A DNA stretch of 64,000 nt from Shewanella sp. VB17 (GCF_013248905.1 NZ_JABRVS010000001.1:1798001-1862000); one strand, 5' to 3'. Numbered from the stretch's first letter, positions 8,243 through 17,983 are shown. Numbers and translations are program-made. Notes: generated by a model from the sequence alone, not told the origin.

Positions 8243-10282
8243 ATGGACTCTAGGATGTTTAAAGAATTATCTCAAACAGATATTAATCCTTTTTGGCCCA
8301 AATTGCTGGCTGAGTTAGGGAAGCTGCAGGCGGATCTGATTAATGGCAAAGATGTTCTGCTACCTCTTTGCCGGATCCTAGCTGAGCTTAGTCAATCTCA
8401 AGCGGTATTAATATTTCCCAAAGACACATTCAATTCAGAAGAGATGCCTGCTTGTACTACTTGTTGGTGTCGCGATCCCGTGCGCTATCTCACCTTATGG
8501 AAAGAAGCTAAAGATTGGCCATTTATGAGCCAGGAGCCAATTGTTCATCGCTGGAAGTCATTTATTATCTGGCCAACTAAAAGAGCGAATATGCAAATAT
8601 TTTTTGACTCAGGAAGTGAAGATTGGTTGTCATTTCTTTTAGGGTCTAATGAGATGTTGTCAGATATTATTATGGGTATGTTGGTACAGGGATCTGGCAA
8701 TCGGCAAGGTCATACTAAAGGTGTCGTGGCTCCCATTGTTGATAGAGAGATGTTTCAATCAATCGTAAGCAATAGTGAAGATCTCATTTTAGTGGCAAGT
8801 CGTTCTCCTTTTGGTGTGCCTAGTATCATGTATGCTAATGCAGCTGCGACGAGTGTTAGCCATTACCCTCGAAGTCAGTTAATCGGCAAACCTATTACTA
8901 TGTTGTTTGAGTTGGGTCAAACAGAGTATGAGGGAGGTGGCCTTTTACAAGCAATCAATCAGCGTACAGATTTTGACGGTGAACTCATCTGTACCACTGC
9001 AGATAATGAAGAAGCATTACTGCACATGCATTTAGTGGCACTGGAGGAAACCAGTGGCCATGGTAGTTTATTCGCTTTGGTTGGCAGAGATATTACCGAG
9101 CAGAGGCAGCTACAATACATTATGGCTAGAACCCAAAAAATGCAAGCTATGGGGCAATTGGTGGGTGGGATAGCCCATGACTTTAATAATATTTTGGGTG
9201 TTTTAAAGGGAAATTTGGAATTGCTGGAATTGAAAAATACTGAGCAAAAGTTATTGCGCTACCTCAGTAATGCCTATAAAGCTTGCCACAGAGGGACCGA
9301 TTTGACTCGGAGATTACTGCAATTTTCCAGGCAAGAGCAGTTTAGGGCCCAGGCTTGTCAGGTGGATGATGTTATTACTGAGATGGAGGAATTATTAAGA
9401 AAGTCACTCACGACACAAATAAAACTAAACGTTGAAATTAAAGCAGAGACAACGGATATATATGTTGATCGTGGCGATTTGGAGGATGCATTATTAAATT
9501 TGGTGTTAAATGCTAAAGATGCGATGAATGGAAAGGGAGATATTTCGATAAAAACGGATATCAGCCATTTGAGTGGCCAGCTTCCAGGGATCACCGGAAG
9601 CCTAAAAGTAGAAGATGGTGAGTATGTCACTATTTCGGTAATTGACTCAGGTTGTGGTATTCCAGCGCATCTTTTGGAAAAAATATTTGAACCATTTTTT
9701 ACCACCAAAGATAAAAGTAAGGGAACAGGTTTGGGTTTATCGATGGTGTATGGTTTTGTTAAACGATCTAAAGGTTACATGAGCGTGATTAAGTCTGACG
9801 AGCAAGGTACTGAATTTCGTCTTTGGTTTCCAGTGATCAAAAAAGTGATAGATGTCGAGGTCGAAAGTAATCAGCGTATAACAATGCCAGTAGTAGCAAA
9901 TAAGTTAAAGGTGTTGATAGTTGATGATGAAGTGGAACTATTGATTGTACTTTCTGATTATTGTGAACTGCTAGGAATGGAAGTTGAAGCTTATGTCGAT
10001 CCCTTAGAGGTGAGAAGAAAATATGAGGATGGATTAGGAGATATCAAATTATTGATCACCGATGTTCTTATGCCTGGTGGTATTAATGGTTATGAATTAG
10101 CGAAAGAGCTCTCGGCAAAGGCTGATATTTCAGTGTTACTTATTTCTGGCTTTATTGGTGATATAGGGATTAATAAAAATGAAGATATGCCATATAGAGT
10201 GTTACACAAACCCTTTGATTTAAATGGGTTGGTTAATTCATTGGAATTGATTGGGATACAATTTTCTTCAGATGAGGAATGA
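8243..10282 (+). CDS. Hybrid PAS sensor histidine kinase with receiver domain
   Basis: A 679-residue soluble sensor kinase with no membrane segment. An N-terminal region of unknown type (1-160) contains a CTTCWC cluster. A PAS-like domain follows (about 170-285, ending GRDITEQRQLQ). The HisKA domain has the phospho-acceptor His312 in GGIAHDFNNILG. The ATPase has its N box in DLEDALLNLVLNAKDAM, G boxes in DSGCGIP and GTGLGLSMVYGF. A C-terminal receiver domain starts LKVLIVDDE, with phospho-acceptor Asp607 (ITDVLMPGG) and lysine in LHKPF. The architecture is that of the PAS/hybrid kinases with an HDFNN H-box. It precedes a response regulator by 114 bp; they probably form a signalling pair. Signal and targets are unknown. 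Confidence 0.88.
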   Translation: MDSRMFKELSQTDINPFWPKLLAELGKLQADLINGKDVLLPLCRILAELSQSQAVLIFPKDTFNSEEMPACTTCWCRDPVRYLTLWKEAKDWPFMSQEPIVHRWKSFIIWPTKRANMQIFFDSGSEDWLSFLLGSNEMLSDIIMGMLVQGSGNRQGHTKGVVAPIVDREMFQSIVSNSEDLILVASRSPFGVPSIMYANAAATSVSHYPRSQLIGKPITMLFELGQTEYEGGGLLQAINQRTDFDGELICTTADNEEALLHMHLVALEETSGHGSLFALVGRDITEQRQLQYIMARTQKMQAMGQLVGGIAHDFNNILGVLKGNLELLELKNTEQKLLRYLSNAYKACHRGTDLTRRLLQFSRQEQFRAQACQVDDVITEMEELLRKSLTTQIKLNVEIKAETTDIYVDRGDLEDALLNLVLNAKDAMNGKGDISIKTDISHLSGQLPGITGSLKVEDGEYVTISVIDSGCGIPAHLLEKIFEPFFTTKDKSKGTGLGLSMVYGFVKRSKGYMSVIKSDEQGTEFRLWFPVIKKVIDVEVESNQRITMPVVANKLKVLIVDDEVELLIVLSDYCELLGMEVEAYVDPLEVRRKYEDGLGDIKLLITDVLMPGGINGYELAKELSAKADISVLLISGFIGDIGINKNEDMPYRVLHKPFDLNGLVNSLELIGIQFSSDEE

Positions 10283-10396
10283 TCATATGATCGATAGAAT
10301 AATCCTCATGGTGTGATTAAACTGAGTCAGTCTGCTATTGAGTTAAAAATAAGTAAGGTATGTGTCGTTAGCATTGATATAAGGAGATAGAAGATT

Positions 10397-11491
10397 ATGG
10401 ATCAAATATTGGTTTGGGTTGTAGATGACGATATCGATTACTGTGAGTTGATCTCTGAGGTGCTTCAGGATGACTACCGGATCTCGCTCTTTAATGACGC
10501 GAGTTCATACCGGGCGGCATTAGAGCTAGAAACACCCAATTTGATCTTAATGGACATTAATCTACCTGATGTCAGTGGCATTGAATTATGTCGTGAACTG
10601 ATGGGTTTAGGCAAAGATGTCGCAGTCATATTTGTGTCTGGGATGAACACACTTGAAGAGAGGTTAAGGGCCTATGAGGTCAGTGCGGTTGATTTTATTG
10701 CTAAGCCTTTTGAATTAAAGGAATTGCAGGCAAAGGTTCAAACAGTAGCTTTATATCAAGAAAAAAAACAATCTTTGCTTCAAGCTGAATCAATGTCGCG
10801 AAATATGGCGTTTCAATCCATGACCGAATCATCGCAATATGGTGCGGTATTGCAGTTTTTCAGGCAATGCTTCTTATGTGGTGATTACCAGAGTTTAGCG
10901 GATGCTTTTTTTGAATTGATGCAACAGCTAAACCTCAATGCTTGTTTAGAGATCCGTGATAGTAAAATACACTATTTTGCACCTAAACATGCAGACATAA
11001 GCCCTATAGAAGCTAATATTTTGGAACTTTTGGATAAATATGGTCGACTATATGACTTTGGCTGTCGCACGATATGCAATGATAAGCATGTTTCGTTTCT
11101 AATAAAAAATATGCCGGTCGATGATGAAGTGTTATATGGGCGTGTCAGGGATATTATTGCTGTAATTGTCGAAGGGTTAGAAGCCAGAGTTTTAGATATT
11201 TGCCGTCAAAATACGCTAAATCATGTTTTTATAGAGATCCAAGGTCTTCTGGGTCATATTACAGGTGCAATTGTAGAGCATGATGAAAAGTTCAGTGCAG
11301 CATTGACTGGGGTGACTCGTGAGATCCGTAGTAGTTTTCATGTGCTTGATATGACTGAGGAGCAAGAAGATTATTTTGCCTCGATGGTAGAAAGAAACCT
11401 CAAGAAGGCAAGTTCAGCAGGCGATGCTTTTTATCGTTTACAGGGATCACTTAAAACAGTGAAGAGTGTGGTTGAGTCGAGTGTGTCCTAA
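10397..11491 (+). CDS. Response regulator with unknown C-terminal domain
   Basis: A 364-residue protein. Residues 1-120 are a receiver domain: acidic pocket VVDDDID, phospho-acceptor Asp53 (LILMDINLP), VIFVSG and KPFEL. The remaining 240 residues show no helix-turn-helix, GGDEF, EAL or HD motif. They contain a cysteine-bearing stretch FFRQCFLCGDYQSLADAFFELM that reads like a sensory or GAF-type fold, then helices. AAGGAGATAG gives a strong ribosome site. It probably works with the upstream kinase, through protein contacts rather than DNA binding; this is inference. Confidence 0.8.
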   Translation: MDQILVWVVDDDIDYCELISEVLQDDYRISLFNDASSYRAALELETPNLILMDINLPDVSGIELCRELMGLGKDVAVIFVSGMNTLEERLRAYEVSAVDFIAKPFELKELQAKVQTVALYQEKKQSLLQAESMSRNMAFQSMTESSQYGAVLQFFRQCFLCGDYQSLADAFFELMQQLNLNACLEIRDSKIHYFAPKHADISPIEANILELLDKYGRLYDFGCRTICNDKHVSFLIKNMPVDDEVLYGRVRDIIAVIVEGLEARVLDICRQNTLNHVFIEIQGLLGHITGAIVEHDEKFSAALTGVTREIRSSFHVLDMTEEQEDYFASMVERNLKKASSAGDAFYRLQGSLKTVKSVVESSVS

Positions 11492-11495
11492 ATTC

Positions 11496-11524
11496 AAAAA
11501 AGAGTGCGTTAAGCACTCTTTTTT
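11496..11524 (+). terminator. Bidirectional terminator between response regulator and DUF3545 gene
   Basis: Stem AAAAAGAGTGC / GCACTCTTTTT with a 5-nt loop and T-tracts on both strands, in the gap between convergent genes. It can end transcription of the response regulator (rightward) and of the DUF3545 gene (leftward). Confidence 0.85.
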
Positions 11525-11540
11525 GTGGGATTGGTTTAAT

Positions 11541-11738
11541 TTATAGGTTATCTATTTCATATTTAAAACTTTCATCTATATCTCTAAGCTCATTAAGTAA
11601 GCGATACTTTTCTTTAATGGCTTCTATTTCACGCCATCGACGCTTTTTGTTGGTGCTTTTTGAGGGACTGGGTCTTTCGACGACCACATCTAGCGAACTA
11701 TCATCATCTAGTGCACTACCATAATCGAGTCGATTCAT
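11541..11738 (-). CDS. Small DUF3545-type protein
   Basis: A 65-residue acidic-then-basic protein: an acidic N-terminus (YGSALDDDSSLD), a basic link (KSTNKKRRWREIEAIKEKYRL) and a short helix ending LNELRDIDESF. The KRRWREIEAIK core is the signature I associate with DUF3545, found in Shewanella and Vibrio, of unknown function. A strong AGGAGG ribosome site sits upstream, supporting it as a real gene. Confidence 0.75.
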   Translation of the reverse strand: MNRLDYGSALDDDSSLDVVVERPSPSKSTNKKRRWREIEAIKEKYRLLNELRDIDESFKYEIDNL

Positions 11739-11876
11739 AGCAACCTCCTGTTATTATTCAGTTCAATAAATAAATACCACACTTTTAAAATAGTATGCAA
11801 CACAAATGTTTCAATATTGTTAATTTAATGTTTTTGTGAGGTTGAAGTAGGCATCAAAACGAGGTGTGATAGATTT

Positions 11877-11902
11877 AAAGCCAGTGAAACTGGCTTTTTT
11901 TA
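11877..11902. terminator. Hairpin downstream of pgi
   Basis: Stem AAAGCCAGT / ACTGGCTTT with a 4-nt loop. The longer T-run is on the plus strand (T7), but it lies 12 bp after the pgi stop and the minus strand also ends in a short T/A run. It may therefore terminate pgi weakly and block read-through the other way. Confidence 0.6.
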
Positions 11903-11913
11903 TGAAGTAAAGG

Positions 11914-13560
11914 TTAAATTTTTCCTTGTCTAAATAAGTTTATTAGACCATTGCTTGAACAATCTAATGCCGTTGCGTCGATATCTGATTTGAGCCTATT
12001 TAATACGTCATTACCTAAGTTTTTTCCAAGCTCAACGCCCCATTGATCGAAGGAGTTTATATTCCAAATTGCGCCCTGTACGAAAGTTCTATGTTCATAA
12101 AGAGCGATCAGTGAGCCTAAGGTGGATGGGGTTAATTTATCCATTAGAATCGTATTACTGGGTTTATTGCCTAGCATCACCTTATGTTTGGCAATTAATG
12201 CTTTTTCATCAGTCGATAGTTGATTGCCGGAAAGTTCATCGAGTGCTTCATCATAGTTCCTCCCTTGCATTAACGCCTGAGTTTGACCAAAGCAGTTAGA
12301 AGCGAGTTGAACATGATGTTCACCAAGAGGATTATGACTATTAAGAGGCATAATAAAATCTGCTGGGATTAAGGCTGTCCCTTGATGAAGCAGCTGGTGA
12401 TAAGCATGTTGTCCGTTTGTTCCTTCTCCGCCCCAAATAACAGGACCTGTGCTAAAGTCAACTTTATTGCCATCTAAGGTTACTGATTTACCATTACTTT
12501 CCATGTCAAGTTGTTGAAAATAAGCAGGTAAGCCACGTAAATAATGATCATAAGTTAGTACTACATGTGACTGAGCATCATGGAAGTTTCCATAAAGTAG
12601 TGAAAAAAGTCCCATAATCACAGGCATATTTTTATTGAGTGGCGCATTCAAAAAATGCTGATCCATCTCATTAGCACCTTGTAATAAGGCCTGAAAATTC
12701 TTCATACCAATTAACAATGCGACAGGTAATCCAATTGCCGACCACAGAGAGTATCTGCCTCCTACCCAGTCCCACATAGGAAAGATGTTATCAGCATCGA
12801 TGCCGAACTCAGTGGCTTTAACGATATTTGATGTGACAGCTACAAAATGCTTAGCGACATCTTTGTGCTCACCACCTTGCTTTAAGAACCAATCTTTAGC
12901 ACTAATAGTATTGGTTAATGTTTCTTGTGTGCTGAAAGATTTTGAAGATATAACAAATATCGTTGTTTCAGCATTTAACAGTTTAAGTTTTTCTGTAATA
13001 GAACTTGCGTCAACATTAGCAACAAAATGGCAATTTAATTTACTCGTCCAATACGGCTTCAGTGCTTGAGAGACAATCTTAGGTCCTAAGAATGACCCAC
13101 CTATTCCTATGCTAACGACATCAGTGATTGTTTTACCCGTATAGCCTTTCCAAATTCCTGTACTAACAGCGTCAACGAATGTCGTCATTTTTAGCTGTGT
13201 TTCTTGTACTTCCTGAACAATATTGAGCCCATCGAGTAATATCTTTTGTTCAGGTTTCGCTCGAAGAGCTGTATGCAGCACGGCTCTATTTTCGGTTGTG
13301 TTGATTGCTTTACCATTAAACATGGCAGTAATTTTTGACTCTAGCTTGGCCTCATCAGCAAGTGTAAACAAGAAGGAGAGCGTTTCTTGTGTGGCTCTAT
13401 TTTTAGAGTAATCTAAAAATAGGCCACATGCTGAAGTCGACATTTGGTTAAAGCGCTGCGCATTATCTTCGAATAAGTGTCTCATATGAGGTAATGCTTG
13501 TGTATGAGCTTTAAGCGCTTTCCAAGTTTGACTCTGAGTTAGTTTAGTCATCTCTGTCAT
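11914..13560 (-). CDS. pgi: Glucose-6-phosphate isomerase
   Basis: This cytoplasmic enzyme interconverts glucose-6-phosphate and fructose-6-phosphate. The length, 548 residues, is that of the bacterial enzyme (E. coli 549). Visible family motifs are ENRAVLHTALR, DVVSIGIGGSFLGPK, the signature MWDWVGGRYSLWSAIGLP, MESNGKSV and GGEGTNGQHAYHQLLHQGT. It is the second gene after tal, with a 6-bp gap; AAAAGGA just before the ATG serves as ribosome site. Pairing with transaldolase links sugar interconversion to the non-oxidative pentose phosphate pathway. Confidence 0.96.
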   Translation of the reverse strand: MTEMTKLTQSQTWKALKAHTQALPHMRHLFEDNAQRFNQMSTSACGLFLDYSKNRATQETLSFLFTLADEAKLESKITAMFNGKAINTTENRAVLHTALRAKPEQKILLDGLNIVQEVQETQLKMTTFVDAVSTGIWKGYTGKTITDVVSIGIGGSFLGPKIVSQALKPYWTSKLNCHFVANVDASSITEKLKLLNAETTIFVISSKSFSTQETLTNTISAKDWFLKQGGEHKDVAKHFVAVTSNIVKATEFGIDADNIFPMWDWVGGRYSLWSAIGLPVALLIGMKNFQALLQGANEMDQHFLNAPLNKNMPVIMGLFSLLYGNFHDAQSHVVLTYDHYLRGLPAYFQQLDMESNGKSVTLDGNKVDFSTGPVIWGGEGTNGQHAYHQLLHQGTALIPADFIMPLNSHNPLGEHHVQLASNCFGQTQALMQGRNYDEALDELSGNQLSTDEKALIAKHKVMLGNKPSNTILMDKLTPSTLGSLIALYEHRTFVQGAIWNINSFDQWGVELGKNLGNDVLNRLKSDIDATALDCSSNGLINLFRQGKI

Positions 13561-13566
13561 TCCTTT

Positions 13567-14523
13567 TTAAGAGGTTATTTGCTCTTTAAGCATGACTTCA
13601 AGTTTTCCTTGGTCAATTGCAAAGTTTCGAATACCCTCGGCAAGCTTTTCAACGGCCATGGGGTCTTCATTGAAGTCCCAACGGAATTGAGCTTCAGTGA
13701 GTGGTTCTGCAGCTTCTACTGTTGTTGTAGCTGGTATCAGTTTACGTATAACGTGTGTTTGTGAGTTGGCCATCTCTTCGAGTAGGGCGGGTCCAATGGT
13801 TAGCCTGTCACAGCCTGCAAGTTCTATTATCTCGCCAGTATTACGGAAACTCGCGCCCATAACGACAGTATTAAAGCCATGATGCTTGTAATAGTTATAG
13901 ATTTCTGTGACAGACACGACACCAGGATCTTCTGTTGCTGAGTAATCAAGTCCAGTGTCTTTTTTGTACCAGTCAAGAATTCTACCGACGAATGGAGAGA
14001 TAAGGAAAACACCAGCTTCAGCACATGCTCGTGCTTGGGCAAAACTAAAAAGTAAGGTTAGGTTACAATTGATACCTTCATTTTCAAGTTGTTTTGCAGC
14101 ACATATACCTTCCCAGGTGGAAGCTAATTTTATCAGAATTCGAGATTTATCTACGCCTGCGTCTTTATAAAGTTGAATGAGTTTGTGTGCTTTATTGATT
14201 GATCCGGCTTTATCGAAGGAAAGTCGAGCATCGACTTCTGTCGAGATGCGGCCAGGAATTATTTTTAAAATTTCCACACCGATATTGACGGCGAGTTTGT
14301 CACCAGCATCTTCAATTTGCTGTTCAATCAAATCACTTTGTGATTTTGCCCATTTAACAGCATTTTCAATAAGATGGCTGTAATCTGGGATGTGAGCTGC
14401 TTTTAAAATTAACGATGGATTTGTTGTGGCGTCTTCCGGTTGATAACGTTTGATGGCCTCAATGTCCCCAGTATCAGCGACAATGGTAGTGATTGATTTA
14501 AATTGCTCTAGTGTATTAGCCAT
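13567..14523 (-). CDS. tal: Transaldolase
   Basis: The 318-residue TalA/B-type enzyme transfers a dihydroxyacetone unit in the pentose phosphate pathway. The Schiff-base lysine is K132 in ILIKLASTWEG, the position known for E. coli TalB. Other family motifs are DATTNPSLILKAA, NLTLLFSFAQARACAEAG and ISPFVGRILDWYK. It is the first gene of a tal-pgi operon. Overlapping open frames on the other strand are compositional shadows. Confidence 0.96.
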   Translation of the reverse strand: MANTLEQFKSITTIVADTGDIEAIKRYQPEDATTNPSLILKAAHIPDYSHLIENAVKWAKSQSDLIEQQIEDAGDKLAVNIGVEILKIIPGRISTEVDARLSFDKAGSINKAHKLIQLYKDAGVDKSRILIKLASTWEGICAAKQLENEGINCNLTLLFSFAQARACAEAGVFLISPFVGRILDWYKKDTGLDYSATEDPGVVSVTEIYNYYKHHGFNTVVMGASFRNTGEIIELAGCDRLTIGPALLEEMANSQTHVIRKLIPATTTVEAAEPLTEAQFRWDFNEDPMAVEKLAEGIRNFAIDQGKLEVMLKEQITS

Positions 14524-15370
14524 AAAATTACATCCTGCTTAAAGAAGCTGCTTAAAGTGGGTGATTTACTGTTGGTATTAGAAGCTATCTTGATAATAAA
14601 TCCAACCATAAATGAAAAAAAATTACAGAAAAGTTGTAAATTACCAATAAAAAAGCATAAATGATAAGGTTACTAGAAAATACAGACTTAACCTTAACTC
14701 GAAATAATGAGTGCCAAAGCAGCTTAATACTTCATTTAAAGTCAGTAACTTAAAAGAAATTAAGTTGTTTTTTATTTTTATATTTGGCTTAATGCCAACA
14801 TTTTTGTCGATATTAAGGTCAGATTTCGTATTTTTAGCATTCCGTCAGATCCTGAGTCGAAGTCACATGTTATTTAAGGTATATAGCTTCAGTTTAACGA
14901 TGTATGTTGTTTTCACTGGAAATATATTTTAAATCGATTTAAAAAAATTATTGACTTTATTTATTATTATCTTTTCATGTTTTTAGTGTGGCTAATATGG
15001 GTGTATTTTTAATAATGACGCAGCGACACGTGCTTTAAATATGGCTTCTCACATGTGATTAGTTGTTGTTAATACCAAACTTACTCCCTTTATCATTAGG
15101 CTTTATGGCATAAATGAGGGGAGGGTAGTGCTTGAGTATTACGCCGTTGTTGATGTGACATCGATACCGTCATTGAGTGATCTTAAGTTCACTAAGCCTG
15201 ATAATAAAGACAGCATCATAATTTTTTACGAAATAAGTTGAGCCTCTTTATTTACATAAAGCCATAAAATCTACTTAAATCCGCAGTTTCATCTGTATGT
15301 ATTTTGTTAATTATGGGTGTTATGTGTTAGTATTGATGATTCTATGTTTGCCTTGTGATCCTAAGGTGTT
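14524..15370. other. Long AT-rich intergenic region between tal and the AGCS gene
   Basis: About 850 bp (1,050 including the promoter segment that follows) between divergent genes. A 73-codon open frame at 14711-14932 is leucine/phenylalanine-rich, has no ribosome site and looks like AT-rich noise. No tRNA, hairpin array or IS end was seen. The right end carries the CRP site described separately. Confidence 0.3.
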
Positions 15371-15374
15371 TAAG

Positions 15375-15390
15375 TGTGATCTTGATCACA
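15375..15390 (+). promoter_or_regulatory. Predicted CRP (cAMP receptor protein) binding site
   Basis: AGTGTGATCTTGATCACACT contains both consensus half sites, TGTGA-N6-TCACA, and is almost a perfect palindrome. An extended -10 (TGGTATGCT, hexamer at 15408-15413) or a slightly later TATTTT lies downstream. That places the site about 38-43 bp upstream of the likely start, as in class II CRP-activated promoters. It lies about 190 bp before the AGCS symporter gene. Confidence 0.75.
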
Positions 15391-15577
15391 CTATGGTTTT
15401 TTAATGGTATGCTATTTTGCTGCATCGAATTTTGTGAGCGTAGCGTTTAATGCGCTTGTGGAAGGGAAGTTCTTATAGACATTCTTTGAGATAAATGTGG
15501 AATGAAATTTAAATCAGTCAAACACGATCGAATAAAAATAATGAGTTCGTGTTCGTCATGGGGATAAAGATTAGCTT

Positions 15578-17035
15578 ATGTTTGAAAATTTAATAACTTC
15601 GATAGAGTCAGTGATAAATGCCATTAATGGACTGCTTTGGGGCAGTGTTCTTATTTATGTGCTAGTTGCAGCTGGTCTCTTATTTACCCTACGTTTAGGT
15701 TTTATCCAGTTTCGTTTATTCGGACATGGTGTAAAGCTTGTTTTTCAAGGGCGTGAAAAAACCGATGGCATTTCATCCTTTCAAGTTTTTTGTACTTCGA
15801 TGGCTGCACGAGTTGGTACAGGAAACATGGCGGGTGTTGCCGTTGCAATTACTGTGGGTGGTGCTGGTGCCATTTTCTGGATGTGGCTTATTGCCATGCT
15901 AGGCATGGCGACGGCGTTTATTGAGTCAACGTTAGCGCAAGTTTATAAGGTTAAAGACAGCGAAGGTCAATATCGAGGCGGTCCTGCATATTATATGGAG
16001 CTTGGATTAGGCAAACGTTGGATGGGCAGCGTTTTCTCAGTATTACTTATCATCGCGTTTGGTTTTGCTTTTAATGCTGCGCAAGCTAATACCATGACAG
16101 ATGCGTTAAATAATGCGTTTGGTTTTGATAAAACGATTGTCGGTATCATCATTGTACTTGCTTCTGCTTATATTATCTGTGGCGGCTTAAAGAAAGTCGC
16201 TCGTGCATCTGAACTTATTGTTCCTGTGATGGCAATAGCATATTTAGGTATTGCTATGGTTGTTTTAGTGATGAATATAGAGCAAGTACCGGCCGCGTTA
16301 TCATTAATCGTTAAAAGCGCGATGGGTTGGGAAGAAGCTGCTGGTGGCGCGATGGGTGCGATGATGGCAGGTATTGCTCGTGGTTTATTCTCAAATGAAG
16401 CGGGTATGGGAAGTGCTGCCAATATTGCAGCGTCAGCTACGCCAAACCCAAATCACCCAGCTTCTCAAGGCTTTGTGCAGATGATTGGTGTATTTGTTGA
16501 TACCATTGTTATCTGTACCGCTTCAGCTGCTATCATTTTGCTTTCAGGTGTGCTTAATAATCCAGATGGACAGCAAGGTATTGGTTTATTACAACTTGCA
16601 TTAACCAATGAACTGGGTGGTTGGGCTGCTTATTTCTTAGCGTTTGCGATTATTCTATTTTGCTTCTCTTCTATCATAGCTAATTACAGTTATGCTGAGA
16701 GTAATATAATGTTTCTTACTAAGTGTAAGAAAGTATTATTTATTTTCCGTGGCTTGGTACTTGCGATGGTAATGGCAGGCTCTGTTGCATCGCTTAAGCT
16801 TGTATGGAATTTTGCTGATGTCTCTATGGGCTTGATGGCACTCGTTAATATCGCAGCGATTGTGATGTTATCTAAAGTGGCTTACGCAGTGATCAATGAT
16901 TATGAACGTCAGATAAAAGCGGGTGTGACCCCGACATTTGATAGTAGCAAGTTCCCAGAAATTGATAATTTAGAAGGCGGGATCTGGGCTAATGATAAGT
17001 CAGAATCTACCAAAAGCTCTGCTAAAACAAACTGA
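15578..17035 (+). CDS. Alanine/glycine:cation symporter (AGCS family)
   Basis: The 485-residue inner-membrane protein has around ten hydrophobic helices. It carries the AGCS core FQVFCTSMAARVGTGNMAGVAVAITVGG and the downstream signature GGPAYYMELGL. FSNEAGMGSAANIAASA is another conserved stretch of the family. It imports alanine or glycine with sodium. A near-consensus CRP site upstream suggests control by carbon status, with a 5' untranslated leader of about 150 nt. The gene stands alone and is ended by a strong terminator. Substrate preference cannot be told from sequence. Confidence 0.92.
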   Translation: MFENLITSIESVINAINGLLWGSVLIYVLVAAGLLFTLRLGFIQFRLFGHGVKLVFQGREKTDGISSFQVFCTSMAARVGTGNMAGVAVAITVGGAGAIFWMWLIAMLGMATAFIESTLAQVYKVKDSEGQYRGGPAYYMELGLGKRWMGSVFSVLLIIAFGFAFNAAQANTMTDALNNAFGFDKTIVGIIIVLASAYIICGGLKKVARASELIVPVMAIAYLGIAMVVLVMNIEQVPAALSLIVKSAMGWEEAAGGAMGAMMAGIARGLFSNEAGMGSAANIAASATPNPNHPASQGFVQMIGVFVDTIVICTASAAIILLSGVLNNPDGQQGIGLLQLALTNELGGWAAYFLAFAIILFCFSSIIANYSYAESNIMFLTKCKKVLFIFRGLVLAMVMAGSVASLKLVWNFADVSMGLMALVNIAAIVMLSKVAYAVINDYERQIKAGVTPTFDSSKFPEIDNLEGGIWANDKSESTKSSAKTN

Positions 17036-17083
17036 TTTTGATTGAGCTGAGTTGTTGTTTAGTTAATTGAATAAACACAATCT

Positions 17084-17116
17084 AAAAAACCACGCATAAT
17101 AGCGTGGTTTTTTTTA
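17084..17116 (+). terminator. Terminator after the AGCS symporter
   Basis: Stem AAAAACCACGC / GCGTGGTTTTT with a 6-nt loop and a T8 run. The A-run on the left arm also lets it act on the other strand. Confidence 0.85.
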
Positions 17117-17165
17117 GATTTGAAAAGTATGATGTTCACAAACACCTGACCCTTAAGGATGAAGA

Positions 17166-17939
17166 ATGTTAGTTTTAGTTTCACCAGCAAAAACCTTAGA
17201 TTATGAAAATGAAGCCGCGACAACTGAATTTACTCTCCCTAAGTTATCGAAATATAGCGAACAGCTGATTCAAGAGTGTCGAAAACTCACCCCACAAGAT
17301 ATTGCCTCATTAATGAAAGTGAGCGATAAAATAGCTGGACTCAATGCGGCTCGTTTTGAAAGCTGGAGTCCTGTATTTACCGCACACAATGCCAAGCAGG
17401 CTGTTTATGCTTTTCGTGGTGATGTCTATACGGGTCTTGATGCCGATAGTTTATCAACTGAAAGCTTAGGCCGAGCTCAGGCTCAGTTGCGCATCTTGTC
17501 TGGTTTATACGGCTTGTTAAAACCGTTAGATCTAATGCAGCCATATCGCCTTGAAATGGGAACACGATTAGAAAATGCAAAAGGCACTAACTTGTACCAA
17601 TTTTGGGGTGACGTGATCACCGATGAAGTTAATGTAGCCTTGTTAGAACAAGGAGATGATATTGTCATAAACTTGGCCTCAAACGAGTACTTTAAAGCGG
17701 TAAAGCCTAAATTAATCAAAGGGTCATTGATCACACCAGTCTTTAAAGATTGCAAAAAGGGTCAATATAAGGTGATTAGTTTCTTTGCTAAACGTGCTCG
17801 AGGTATGATGGTGAGATATATTCTCGATAATAACATTAAGACATTCTCAGGTTTAACCAAGTTTGATGTTGCGGGTTATTATTACTGTGAAGCTGAATCG
17901 ACGGCAGCTGCACCCGTATTTAAACGCGAAGAACAGTAA
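17166..17939 (+). CDS. yaaA: Peroxide stress protein YaaA (UPF0246)
   Basis: The 257-residue protein follows E. coli YaaA almost throughout: MLVLVSPAKTLDYENEA, RKLTPQDIASLMKVSDKIAGLNAARF, AFRGDVYTGLDA, RILSGLYGLLKPLDLMQPYRLEMG and ISFFAKRARGMM. YaaA limits intracellular iron and so DNA damage during hydrogen peroxide stress in E. coli. AAGGATGAAGA upstream provides the ribosome site. It is monocistronic here, after the AGCS terminator. Confidence 0.95.
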   Translation: MLVLVSPAKTLDYENEAATTEFTLPKLSKYSEQLIQECRKLTPQDIASLMKVSDKIAGLNAARFESWSPVFTAHNAKQAVYAFRGDVYTGLDADSLSTESLGRAQAQLRILSGLYGLLKPLDLMQPYRLEMGTRLENAKGTNLYQFWGDVITDEVNVALLEQGDDIVINLASNEYFKAVKPKLIKGSLITPVFKDCKKGQYKVISFFAKRARGMMVRYILDNNIKTFSGLTKFDVAGYYYCEAESTAAAPVFKREEQ

Positions 17940-17956
17940 TTTGTGCTTTTTTGCTC

Positions 17957-17983
17957 AGGACCTGCGAGATGCAGGTTCTTAAT
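17957..17983 (+). terminator. Weak terminator-like hairpin after yaaA
   Basis: Stem ACCTGC / GCAGGT with a 5-nt loop and a mixed T/A tail (TCTTAATT), about 20 bp after the yaaA stop. Confidence 0.4.

Noticed and set aside
12785..14383. Several 60-95 codon frames on the plus strand within pgi and tal
   Set aside because: They lie antisense inside two well-recognised genes and match nothing.
14711..14932. 73-codon open frame in the tal-AGCS gap
   Set aside because: No ribosome site, Leu/Phe-rich composition of AT-rich DNA and no recognisable family.
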